Notes under the pieces: generated by a model
The model's input: the letters and a program-made list of their open reading frames with translations, nothing else
What the model was told of the DNA's origin: nothing
The model's database searches: none
Part shown: positions 19,147-28,704 of the stretch, piece after piece
Position numbering within the stretch: the stretch's first letter is position 1
Layout of the letters: each line of letters opens with the position of its first letter
Assembly (NCBI GenBank): GCA_965279095.1
Contig: CBDIHH010000002.1
Coordinates: 62,001 to 126,000 of the forward strand
From: CBDIHH01 sp965279095
GTDB lineage: Bacteria; Pseudomonadota; Alphaproteobacteria; Caulobacterales; Caulobacteraceae
Reading direction: 5' to 3'
DNA: 64,000 nt
Program-made: the position numbers and the translations under genes

Positions 19147-19761
19147 ATGTCCAAGCGCCACTCGGCGAAATACAAGATCGACCGCCGGATGGGCGAGAAC
19201 ATTTGGGGTCGCCCCAAATCGCCCATCAACCAGCGGTCCTACGGCCCCGGCCAGCACGGCCAGCGCCGCAAGCAGAAGGTGTCCGACTTCGGCCTGCAGC
19301 TTCGCGCCAAGCAGAAGCTGAAGGGCTACTACGGCAACCTCACCGAAAAGCAGTTCCGCCGCACCTATGACGAGGCGGACCGCCGCAAGGGCAACACCTC
19401 CGAGAACCTGATCGCCCTGCTGGAAAGCCGCCTGGACGCGATCGTGTATCGCGCCAAGTTCGTGCCGACCCCGTTCGCGGCGCGTCAGCTGGTCAACCAC
19501 GGCCACGTCCTGGTCAACGGCAAGCGCGTCAACATCGCCTCCTATCGCTGCAAGCCCGACGACGTGATCGAAATCCGCGAACGCTCGCGCAACATGGCCC
19601 TGGTGCTGGAAGCCGTGCAGTCGGGCGAGCGCGATACCCCGGACTATCTGGAAGTCGACACCAAGGGTCTGTCGGCGCGCTTCATCCGCGCCCCGAACCT
19701 GGAAGAAGTGCCCTATCCGGTGAAGATGGAACCGAACCTGGTCGTCGAATTCTACTCGTAA
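19147..19761 (+). CDS. rpsD: 30S ribosomal protein S4
   Basis: A 204-residue S4, a primary 16S rRNA-binding protein that nucleates assembly of the small-subunit body. It has the N-terminal alphaproteobacterial form MSKRHSAKYKIDRRMG, YGPGQHGQRR, LRAKQKLKGYYG, and the S4 RNA-binding domain ESRLDAIVYRAKF to HGHVLVNGKRVNIASY. It has no zinc-binding Cys cluster. It is monocistronic, with a strong terminator 25 bp after the stop. No strong Shine-Dalgarno sequence precedes the ATG. Confidence 0.97.
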   Translation: MSKRHSAKYKIDRRMGENIWGRPKSPINQRSYGPGQHGQRRKQKVSDFGLQLRAKQKLKGYYGNLTEKQFRRTYDEADRRKGNTSENLIALLESRLDAIVYRAKFVPTPFAARQLVNHGHVLVNGKRVNIASYRCKPDDVIEIRERSRNMALVLEAVQSGERDTPDYLEVDTKGLSARFIRAPNLEEVPYPVKMEPNLVVEFYS

Positions 19762-19785
19762 GAATTCTGGTCGATCCGAACTGAC

Positions 19786-19817
19786 GAAGGGCCCCGCTTG
19801 CGGGGCCCTTCTGTTTT
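19786..19817 (+). terminator. Intrinsic terminator after rpsD
   Basis: GAAGGGCCCCGC pairs with GCGGGGCCCTTC across a TT turn, followed by TGTTTT. Confidence 0.9.
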
Positions 19818-19846
19818 GCGCCACGCTGCGCGCCGGAGACACGCGC

Positions 19847-20260
19847 ATGATGCTTCGACCCCTCGCCCTCGCCGCCGTGGCAAGCCTCGGCCTCGCCGCC
19901 TGCGCGACGACAACCACGACGACAACCACGACGACGCCGTCGGCGGACGGCCCCGGCCCCGGAGTCCCGACCGCCGAGGCCGAGCAGGAGGCGATCTATT
20001 CGGCGGCCCTCGGCCGGGCCGGCCTGAATGTGAGGGTCAATTCCAATGGATGCACGAAGCGGGCGGACTTCCAGGTCCAGGTGCTGGACGGCTATCCCGC
20101 CCCGACGGTGATCCTGCGCCGCATCAAGCCCGACCTGTGCCGGGCCTTCGTGGCCGGCGGCGTGGACCTGCTGTTCAACTGGGCGGATCTGCGGCTGCCG
20201 CCGACCTCGCCCATCGTCCTGGCCAATCCGCTGGCGGCGGATCCGACGCCGGGGCGGTAG
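19847..20260 (+). CDS. Small lipoprotein with a poly-threonine tract
   Basis: A 137-residue protein with a lipoprotein signal ending in LAAC (Cys20 or so), then a run of ten Thr encoded by a short ACGACAACC-type tandem repeat. The mature part has two further Cys (NSNGCTKRADF and KPDLCRAF), a probable disulfide, and ends in a Pro-rich tail. The pattern VNSNGCT...V.VLRRIKPDLC occurs in small secreted proteins of this order, but I cannot name a function. The Thr tract is likely a flexible linker from the membrane. It is convergent with grxD, separated by a repeat. Confidence 0.7.
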   Translation: MMLRPLALAAVASLGLAACATTTTTTTTTTPSADGPGPGVPTAEAEQEAIYSAALGRAGLNVRVNSNGCTKRADFQVQVLDGYPAPTVILRRIKPDLCRAFVAGGVDLLFNWADLRLPPTSPIVLANPLAADPTPGR

Positions 20261-20283
20261 TCGCTCTCCGCCCCCGACCGCAG

Positions 20284-20408
20284 GGCGGGGGACGGGGACC
20301 GCCGCGCAGTGGTGGTGGAGGGGGCGGCGCCGCCGTCAGGCCTTTTCGGAAGCGGCGGCGCTGCCCCTTCCACCTCGGCGCTGCGCGCCGCGGTCCCCCT
20401 TCCCCGCT
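20284..20408. repeat. Long imperfect inverted repeat between lipoprotein and grxD genes
   Basis: The left arm (GGGGACGGGGACCGCCGCGC followed by GGAGGGGGCGGCGCCGCC) pairs imperfectly over about 50 nt with the right arm from about 20351 to 20408. Extremely GC-rich. Located between two convergent genes, so it may act as a bidirectional terminator. Confidence 0.65.
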
Positions 20409-20430
20409 TCGCGGGGCAGGAGAGAAGGCT

Positions 20431-20793
20431 TCAGCCCGCCAGCACGCCCTGCTCGACCAGCAGGGGCTTGAGCTCTCCGGACTGGAACATCTCGCGCACG
20501 ATGTCGGAGCCGCCGATGAGATCGCCCTTGACGTAGAGCTGGGGGATGGTGGGCCAGTCGGAGAAGGACTTGATGCCCTGGCGAAGCTCGTCGCTCTGCA
20601 GGACGTTGACGCTGACGAAGTCGACGCCGAGGTGGTCGAGGATCTGCACGCAGACGGCGGAGAAGCCGCACTGGGGCGCGTCGGGCACGCCCTTCATGAA
20701 CAGGACCACCGGATTCTCCTCCAGGGTCTTGGCGATGAAAGCGTGGGCCGGGTCGGCGTGGGCGGGGTCGGCGGGGGCGTCGGTCACGGTCAT
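20431..20793 (-). CDS. grxD: Monothiol glutaredoxin, Grx4 type
   Basis: A 120-residue CGFS glutaredoxin. The active-site Cys42 is in QCGFS, with the glutathione-binding WPTIPQLYVKG and GGSDIVREM motifs. It binds a bridging [2Fe-2S] cluster with glutathione and partners BolA in iron-sulfur trafficking. bolA lies two genes upstream on the same strand, with the AKR-like gene between them, so the three probably form one transcript. The N-terminal repeat ADPAHADPAHAF is a linker of no known role. Confidence 0.93.
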   Translation of the reverse strand: MTVTDAPADPAHADPAHAFIAKTLEENPVVLFMKGVPDAPQCGFSAVCVQILDHLGVDFVSVNVLQSDELRQGIKSFSDWPTIPQLYVKGDLIGGSDIVREMFQSGELKPLLVEQGVLAG

Positions 20794-20853
20794 GGCCTCT
20801 GATATGCAGCCGTCATCAGCTAGGGAGCCGCGGCCCTCCGGTCAAGCCGGGTG

Positions 20854-21756
20854 TCAGGCGCGTCGACCGGCGCCGGGGTCGATCCGGGCCATTTCGATCT
20901 GGGCGGCCAGCCCCGCGGGAAGGTCGCGGTCGGCGGCGCTCGCCAGGCCCCGAACCTGCTCGATGTCCTCGGCGATCACCTGCACCGTGGCCAGGGACGG
21001 CTCGGTGAGGGCGAAGGCCAGGGCGATCTGCTCGATCGTCCAGCCGGGGGTGTATCGCAGAAAGTTGTAGGGGCCGACCTCTGGGGCCTGGGCGCGGCGG
21101 CCCCACAGCCCACGCTTGGTCGGCGCCGGTTCGGGCGCAGAGGGGCGCAGGATGGCAGGGCACGGATCGGAGCCGATCACCGCCATCTCGTGCCCCTGGG
21201 CGGCGCGGATCCTCAGGCGCGCGCGCCAGCCGGACGCCATGTTGAAGGGCAGGGCCAGGGCGTCGAAGGCGCCGGTGGAGATATAGGCGTCGATGGCCTC
21301 ACCCTCGCCGGCGATGCCGATGTAGCGGATCACCCCCTGGGACTTCAGGCTTTTGAGCAGGGCGAGGGACTGCGGAGGCAGGTCGGTCTCGCCGGGGTCG
21401 TCGAGGAGCACCAGATCGAGATAGCCCAGCCCGGTGCGGCCGAGCAGCGACTGCACCGCCGCCTGGACGATCTGGGGTTGAAAGGCCTGGGCGGCGTAGC
21501 GGGCGGGCACGGCCCGGGGTCCCAGGCGCAGGCCCGCCATGATCAGGCGCCGCTCCACGCCGGCCAGGGCCTGGCTGACGCCTTGGCTTATGACGGGCTG
21601 ATGGCCATGGAAGTCGAAGGTGTTGATGCCGGCCTCCAGGGCGGCCACCGCCAGCTCCGCCCAGTCCTCCGCGTTACGCGGACCGACATCGTCGGTCAGG
21701 GCCAGGGAGATGGCCGAGACCGAGATGTCGAAATGGGCGAAGGGTCGGTAGCGCAC
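20854..21756 (-). CDS. Aldo/keto reductase-fold protein lacking the catalytic tetrad
   Basis: A 300-residue AKR-fold protein: ALEAGINTFDFHG is the strand with the conserved Asp, LGYLDLVLLDDPG corresponds to the usual DLYLIHRPD, and LKSLKSQGVIRYIGIAG to the usual GKIRYIGVS. The catalytic Tyr is absent (FDFHGHQP), the Lys strand reads IMAGLRLG without Lys, and the His is Asp (LLDDPG). It therefore looks like a pseudoenzyme or an AKR with altered chemistry. It starts 4 bp after the bolA stop and ends 60 bp before grxD, so a role linked to the BolA-Grx pair is possible but inferred. Confidence 0.75.
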   Translation of the reverse strand: MRYRPFAHFDISVSAISLALTDDVGPRNAEDWAELAVAALEAGINTFDFHGHQPVISQGVSQALAGVERRLIMAGLRLGPRAVPARYAAQAFQPQIVQAAVQSLLGRTGLGYLDLVLLDDPGETDLPPQSLALLKSLKSQGVIRYIGIAGEGEAIDAYISTGAFDALALPFNMASGWRARLRIRAAQGHEMAVIGSDPCPAILRPSAPEPAPTKRGLWGRRAQAPEVGPYNFLRYTPGWTIEQIALAFALTEPSLATVQVIAEDIEQVRGLASAADRDLPAGLAAQIEMARIDPGAGRRA

Positions 21757-21760
21757 AGGC

Positions 21761-22000
21761 TCAGGGCGCCTCTGCGGCCAGGGTCTCCAGAGCGAGGGCG
21801 TGAAGCTCGCCCCCCATCTTGCCCTTCAGGGCGGCGTAGACCAGCTGGTGCTGACGCACGCGGCTGAGACCGGCGAAGGCGGGGCTGACGATCCGGGCCT
21901 TGTAGTGGTCGCCGTCGCCGGCGAGGTCCTCCACGCGGATGTCCGCGTCGGGAAAGGCGGCGCGAAGCTCCGCCTCGAGCTGGTGTTGTGGCATCGGCAT
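21761..22000 (-). CDS. bolA: BolA family protein
   Basis: A 79-residue BolA-fold protein with the core DHYKARIVSPAFAGLSRVRQHQLVYAAL and the terminal helix GKMGGELHALAL. The histidine in RQHQLVY is the conserved BolA residue that can ligate a shared cluster with a CGFS glutaredoxin. It starts at ATG 22000 after CGGAG; ATG 21994 is an alternative. It heads the bolA-AKR-grxD transcript, 12 bp after an alpha/beta-hydrolase gene. The subtype (BolA or the IbaG type) is not certain. Confidence 0.9.
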   Translation of the reverse strand: MPMPQHQLEAELRAAFPDADIRVEDLAGDGDHYKARIVSPAFAGLSRVRQHQLVYAALKGKMGGELHALALETLAAEAP

Positions 22001-22012
22001 GGACGCACTCCG

Positions 22013-23311
22013 TCAACGTGATTTATGGCCGAGAAAGCTTAAGAGCCCCTGACCGGGTCCAGGGCGCCGCTGGCGCCGGCGGCTGCGCCATTCATCGATC
22101 AGGTCGAGTTCGCGCGCGAGGCTGAAATAGCGCTCGTGCCAACGGGGCAGGGCGCCGGCGAGGCGCGGCATATGACAGTGTGCCCGCGCCAGCAGGCCGA
22201 CCACGCGCAGCCATGCCGCCCAGGCGACCCGCGCGGCGCGCCCGGGGGCCATCGCCGCCGGCGGTCGCGGCGGCGGCAGGCCGCACAGGGCGTTGGCGAC
22301 CGCCAAGACCTGGGTGAAGCGGTGATCCTGGGGCGCCTGGGCCACCGCGGCGATCAGCGGATCGCGCGCCTGCGCCGGCCGCCCCTGGCGCATGGCGAAG
22401 GCGGCCTGGGCGTGGAGCACCAACGGGTGGCCGGGCAGCATCGCTTGCGCCCGCGCCCGCTGGTCCTCGGCCCCGGCGACATCGCCCGAGCGCTCCAGCA
22501 GGGTCGCCAGATAGAGCCGGTAGACGGCGTCGTCCCGGGCGCAGATGGCCGCTCGCGCCAGGGCGATCTTGGCGGCCTCATGCCTGGGGCCGAGGCGGCG
22601 GGCGAGGGTGAACAGATATTGGGGGGACTGCGCGCGGCGGCGGCGCGCCTCCGCCGCGAACGCGGCCGGGTCGAAGCTGTCCCGGGCGATGTCGAGGACC
22701 GCCTGCGCCAGAAGGCCCGTCTCGGCCAGGTAGGCGGCGGCGGGGTGCCCGGCGTGGCGAAGGGGGATCAGCTTCGTCAGGGGGTAGGCCCGGGCGATGG
22801 CGTCGGCGTGCCGCCGGTCGAGGTCGAGGGGATCGAAGAGCAAATACGGGACAGCCTTGGTCGAGCCGTGCTCGGGGGCCAGCCGCCAGCCCCCGGCGGG
22901 CCGCTCGGCGGCGAACCGACGCTCGAACGGGGCCGCGCGGCGATCGACGGCGTACTGCGGCGACAGGGCGATGGCGGCCGACGCGCCGACGCGGTCGGCG
23001 AAGCGGACGGCCGCGTAGCCGCCCATGCTCGAGCCGTAGGCGATCACCCGCTTGTAGCCGGCGACTCCCTCGGCCACCGCTTCGAGCGCCGCGTCGATCT
23101 CGGGATAGTCGAACCAGGCGTTGGTGCGGCTGATCACATGGACGCCGTCCAGATGGCGCGAGGCCAGGAAGGCTTCGCCGAACCCGGGGCGGTCCAGGGT
23201 GCGCTCGTGGGTATAGGGGGCGAAGGTGACGAAGCAGACCTCACCGCCGAAGACCGGGCCTCGCCGCACCAGCAGATCGGCCGACCGGAACAGAACGGCG
23301 TCCTCGCTCAT
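22013..23311 (-). CDS. Alpha/beta-hydrolase-like protein with C-terminal helical repeats
   Basis: A 432-residue cytoplasmic protein. The N-terminal part has a hydrolase fold with the nucleophile elbow GSSMGG (Ser95) and a possible His in RHAGHPAA. From about residue 230 it turns helical with TPR-like patterns (AAKIALARAAICARDDAVYRLYLATLLERSGDVAGAE). Such proteins occur near polysaccharide or capsule genes in other bacteria, but no such context exists here. The function is unknown. ATG 23311 is chosen because the frame upstream lacks recognisable protein. It is 25 bp downstream of purL. Confidence 0.6.
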   Translation of the reverse strand: MSEDAVLFRSADLLVRRGPVFGGEVCFVTFAPYTHERTLDRPGFGEAFLASRHLDGVHVISRTNAWFDYPEIDAALEAVAEGVAGYKRVIAYGSSMGGYAAVRFADRVGASAAIALSPQYAVDRRAAPFERRFAAERPAGGWRLAPEHGSTKAVPYLLFDPLDLDRRHADAIARAYPLTKLIPLRHAGHPAAAYLAETGLLAQAVLDIARDSFDPAAFAAEARRRRAQSPQYLFTLARRLGPRHEAAKIALARAAICARDDAVYRLYLATLLERSGDVAGAEDQRARAQAMLPGHPLVLHAQAAFAMRQGRPAQARDPLIAAVAQAPQDHRFTQVLAVANALCGLPPPRPPAAMAPGRAARVAWAAWLRVVGLLARAHCHMPRLAGALPRWHERYFSLARELDLIDEWRSRRRQRRPGPGQGLLSFLGHKSR

Positions 23312-23336
23312 GCGCCGACCTTGGCGGCCCGCGGCC

Positions 23337-25550
<2,214 letters not shown>

Positions 25551-25593
25551 GAGGGGCCATTAGCGGATTCACGCGCCCCTGTCAGGACGCGCT

Positions 25594-25619
25594 GGAACGT
25601 GGCCGGCCTCTGGGCGGTT
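25594..25619 (+). promoter_or_regulatory. Candidate EcfG-type promoter of the small charged protein gene
   Basis: GGAAC, 17 nt, then GGTT, ending 24 nt before the ATG at 25644. The upstream element is a perfect match to the EcfG consensus; the -10 element (CGTT) differs at one base. No other promoter is visible in the short divergent gap with purL. Confidence 0.4.
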
Positions 25620-25643
25620 GATGGGACGCCCAGGAGAATCCCC

Positions 25644-25796
25644 ATGCCCGACAAAGACCAGTCCAAGTCCGGCCCCGAAGAGGCCGTCGAAGCCAATCTC
25701 GATATGGACAAGGCCTTCGACAAAGGGCCCGCGCGGCGGGAGCCGGACCAGAGCCGCGCCGATGAGGACGCGGTCACCCTCATTCCTCCGGACTAG
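25644..25796 (+). CDS. Small charged protein of unknown function
   Basis: A 50-residue product starting MPDKDQSKSGPEEAVEANLD and ending in IPPD. It is rich in Asp, Glu, Lys and Arg with no hydrophobic segment, so it is likely cytoplasmic and possibly disordered. A good Shine-Dalgarno sequence, CAGGAGAA, precedes the ATG. An EcfG-like promoter lies just upstream, which would fit a general-stress protein. I do not recognise a family. Confidence 0.6.
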   Translation: MPDKDQSKSGPEEAVEANLDMDKAFDKGPARREPDQSRADEDAVTLIPPD

Positions 25797-25878
25797 AGAC
25801 AACGGGGTCCGCGGCCGGCTACATGGGTCGCCATGCCCAGGGAGTCCGCATGGCCCATCCAGACCCCCGCGCCCCGCG

Positions 25879-26739
25879 ATGACGGCGCGGACACCGCTCG
25901 CCGTCCATCCCGCCGGTCGCGACGACATCGGCGACCTCGTCACCCGGCGTCCCCTGCCGGGGCCGGGGGTGGAGCAGCTCGATCCGTTCCTGTTCCTGAA
26001 CCATCACGGGCCGCAGACCTATCCGCCGCACAACCACGGCCTGCCGTTCGGTCCGCACCCCCATCGCGGGTTCGAGACGGTGACCTTCATCCTCAGCGGC
26101 GAGCTGGCCCACCTCGACAGCGCCGGCCATGAAAGCGTCATCGGACCTGGCGGCGTGCAGTGGATGACCGCCGGTCGCGGCATCATCCACGCCGAACTGT
26201 CGCCGGCCTCGTTCAAGGCGGCGGGCGGGCCGCTGGAGATCCTGCAGCTGTGGGTCAATCTGCCGGCCCGGCTGAAGATGACCGAGCCGCGCTATGTCGG
26301 TCTGCAGAAGGCGGACATTCCCGAGGTGTCCCTGGACGGCGGCCGCGTCAGCGTCAGCCTGGTCTCCGGCGAAATCGAGGGTCGCACCGGACCCATCGCC
26401 TCCCTCACCGGCGTGACCCTGGCGGTGGTGCGCCTGGCGGCGGGGGGGCGCGCGGTCCTGCCAGCCCCGGCGGGGCGAGCCGTGTTCCTCTATGTGGTGG
26501 GCGGCGATCTGTCCGTGGGGGACCGGCGGGTTCCCGCGCATGGCCTGATCGCGCTGGGCGATGGCGACGAGGTGGTGCTGTCGGCCGCCAGCGACTGCGT
26601 CGTCCTGTTCGGCCACGCCGATCCCATCGGCGAGCCGGTGGTCTCCCACGGCCCCTTCGTCATGAACACCCAGGCCGAGATCATCGAGGCGATCCGCGAC
26701 TACCAGGCGGGCCGCTTCGGCGAGGCCCCGAGACCCTGA
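25879..26739 (+). CDS. Pirin family protein
   Basis: A 286-residue bicupin. The metal-binding His residues are in FGPHPHRGFETVTF, and the third His and Glu in MTAGRGIIHAELS. The second cupin (from about residue 180) is more divergent. Pirins of this type bind Fe(II) and several have quercetin 2,3-dioxygenase activity, while others act as regulators; the role here is not set by sequence. ATG 25879 is used; the upstream part of the frame overlaps the small charged gene. It is transcribed away from the flanking minus-strand genes. Confidence 0.9.
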   Translation: MTARTPLAVHPAGRDDIGDLVTRRPLPGPGVEQLDPFLFLNHHGPQTYPPHNHGLPFGPHPHRGFETVTFILSGELAHLDSAGHESVIGPGGVQWMTAGRGIIHAELSPASFKAAGGPLEILQLWVNLPARLKMTEPRYVGLQKADIPEVSLDGGRVSVSLVSGEIEGRTGPIASLTGVTLAVVRLAAGGRAVLPAPAGRAVFLYVVGGDLSVGDRRVPAHGLIALGDGDEVVLSAASDCVVLFGHADPIGEPVVSHGPFVMNTQAEIIEAIRDYQAGRFGEAPRP

Positions 26740-26745
26740 TCGGTT

Positions 26746-27087
26746 CTAGTTGGTCGGATTGACCGCCGTGTCGGGCTCGGGGTCGCGGGTGGCCGGACCG
26801 GTCATGCCGGTGGCGGCGGCGTCCTCGTTGACCTGGGCGTCGGGCTCGACCGACGCGCGCGGCGCCGGCGTCGGCGGCGCGATCTCCGGCGCGGCGACCG
26901 GCGGCGGCGCGGGCTCGGGCGGCAGGGGCGGTGTCTCCATCCGCACGCTCTCCCCGGGAACGACCGGCGCGGGGGGCGTTGGCGGCCGGGTCATGAACAG
27001 GTAGATGGCGATCGTCGCCAGGACCCCGGCCACGATCCCCACGATCAGCCAGGTCAGGGCATGGGAGCGTCCTGCGGTCTTCGCCAT
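26746..27087 (-). CDS. Single-pass membrane protein with Pro/Ala-rich tail
   Basis: 113 residues: a short basic N terminus (MAKTAGRSHA), one membrane helix (LTWLIVGIVAGVLATIAIYLF), then a periplasmic Pro-rich tail of about 80 residues (TPPLPPEPAPPP). The tail could span peptidoglycan. The start at 27087 has GAGGA upstream. It lies 22 bp after the L,D-transpeptidase gene on the same strand, so a cell-wall role is plausible but inferred. Confidence 0.65.
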   Translation of the reverse strand: MAKTAGRSHALTWLIVGIVAGVLATIAIYLFMTRPPTPPAPVVPGESVRMETPPLPPEPAPPPVAAPEIAPPTPAPRASVEPDAQVNEDAAATGMTGPATRDPEPDTAVNPTN

Positions 27088-27109
27088 GGTCATCGGTCCT
27101 CGGTGGTCA

Positions 27110-28591
27110 TCAGGCCGGAACGCCGCGGCCCTGCTCGATCAGCTTGAGCAGCAGCTCGTCCCAGCCGTAGCGGTCGGCCCGGAAGTTCACCAGGCCGTCG
27201 GGGCCCGCATAGGCGGTCCAGTAGAGCAGGAAGACGGCGATCTGGCTGGGCAGGGTGACGCGCTTGGTGTCGCCGGCCTCGATCCCCGCCTCGATGGCGT
27301 CGGCCGTCCACACCGGATCGTCCTTGAACAGGGCCTTGGCCAGGGCGCGGGGGTTCTGCAGGCGCACGCAGCCATGGCTGGCCAGCCGCTCGTCGCGGGA
27401 AAAGGTCGACTGGCTGGGGGTGTCGTGCAGATAGACGGCGTAGGGGTTCTGGAAGTCGAACTTCAGCCGCCCCAGGGCGCTGTTGGGCCCGGCCTTCTGT
27501 TGCAGCCGGCCGTCGATGACGCGAAAGCCGTTGCGCGCCAGATAGGCGCTGCCCTTGGGGAACAGCTCCTTGCTGGCGATGCTGGCGGGGACGTTCCAAG
27601 GCGGGTTCAGCACGATGCTGTGCACCGCCGACTGCAGCATGGGCGTCTCATTGCCCACCTTGCCGGCCACCGCCCGCATGGACAGCACCGGCTGCGCCCC
27701 CTGGAACAGGGTCAGGATGCCGGCGACGATATTCACCTGGATGCGGTCATCGGGCAGGGTGGGGGGGAGCCAGCGCCAGCGCTCGAGATTGGCGACGATC
27801 TGGCGCTCACGGGTGCGCGGCGGGACATTCAGCGCTTCCAGCGAGGCGTTGGCGACGATGCCGTCGGGGCTGAGGCCATGGCGCTTCTGGAACTGCATGA
27901 CCGCGGTGGTCAGCGACTCGTCCCAGTCCGCGCGGTCGGGATCGACGCTATAGCCGAGGGCGGCGAGCTTGCGGCGCAGGAGCAGGACGCGGCCGTCCTT
28001 CGAGCCGGCGGTCAGCTTGACGCCCGCGGGGATCGGCGGCCAGTCGCCGACCACGGCGCTCTTGCGCCAGTTGATCAGGGACTGGCGCAGGGCCTGATAG
28101 CCCGCATAGGGCGGCGGCAGGCTGGCGATCCAGGCCGCGAGACGGTCATTCGCCACCGCCTGCAGGAATTCGGGGGCCGGGTCGTAGGGCGGGGGGCGCA
28201 GGCCCCAGTCGGTGGGGAACGCGTCCAGCGGCAGCCGACCGACCTTAACGGCCTTGGCGTAGCGAAGGATCGCGCCGATCAGCAGCCGGCCACCCTCCGA
28301 CCGGGTGGCCGGGTCGGGCGACAGCAGCATGTCGTCCATGCCCGGGGAGCCGAACTCGCCCAGGGCGAAGCCATGGGTGTCCGCCTGCGCCAGGGTGTCC
28401 TGCAGCAGCTTCCACTGCGAGGGCTTGAGCAGGGTCGCGGTGACATCCGACGCCGGCGGGGGCGCGATCAAGGGCAGGGGGGCGGGGGCCTGGGCGCCGG
28501 CCTGGACTCCCCAGGCGAGGGTGGTCACGCCGATGCCGAAACTGAAGTGACGTCTGTCCAGAGTGGAATCCCCCTTGAGATTCCGTTTCAT
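27110..28591 (-). CDS. L,D-transpeptidase (YkuD) with peptidoglycan-binding domain
   Basis: A 493-residue exported enzyme. The N terminus LDRRHFSFGIG fits a Tat signal (RR-x-F), with a likely cut near AQA at residue 35. A putative peptidoglycan-binding segment around residues 200-260 (LRRKLAALGYSVDP, LTTAVMQFQKRHGLSPDG) precedes the YkuD catalytic domain. The catalytic Cys408 is in SHGCVRLQNP with His406. It crosslinks peptidoglycan stems in a 3-3 manner or attaches proteins to the wall. ATG 28591 is chosen because the upstream extension is a purQ shadow. It is followed by the Pro-rich membrane gene. Confidence 0.88.
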   Translation of the reverse strand: MKRNLKGDSTLDRRHFSFGIGVTTLAWGVQAGAQAPAPLPLIAPPPASDVTATLLKPSQWKLLQDTLAQADTHGFALGEFGSPGMDDMLLSPDPATRSEGGRLLIGAILRYAKAVKVGRLPLDAFPTDWGLRPPPYDPAPEFLQAVANDRLAAWIASLPPPYAGYQALRQSLINWRKSAVVGDWPPIPAGVKLTAGSKDGRVLLLRRKLAALGYSVDPDRADWDESLTTAVMQFQKRHGLSPDGIVANASLEALNVPPRTRERQIVANLERWRWLPPTLPDDRIQVNIVAGILTLFQGAQPVLSMRAVAGKVGNETPMLQSAVHSIVLNPPWNVPASIASKELFPKGSAYLARNGFRVIDGRLQQKAGPNSALGRLKFDFQNPYAVYLHDTPSQSTFSRDERLASHGCVRLQNPRALAKALFKDDPVWTADAIEAGIEAGDTKRVTLPSQIAVFLLYWTAYAGPDGLVNFRADRYGWDELLLKLIEQGRGVPA

Positions 28592-28625
28592 CACGACCAC
28601 GCGGTCCCCGCTATACGGCTTGTCC

Positions 28626-28648
28626 GTCCGGGAAAAACAAACCCGGAC
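28626..28648. other. Hairpin in the L,D-transpeptidase leader
   Basis: A perfect 7-bp stem (GTCCGGG with CCCGGAC) around a 9-nt A-rich loop, 35 bp upstream of the L,D-transpeptidase ATG and after the purQ stop. It lacks a poly-U tract on the minus strand, so it could be a weak terminator of purQ or a binding site. Confidence 0.4.
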
Positions 28649-28704
28649 TGTGTCTTCAACGCCCGAGTAGAGCTTAAGTTGGGCGGCGGGCCAAAATGCC
28701 GCAT

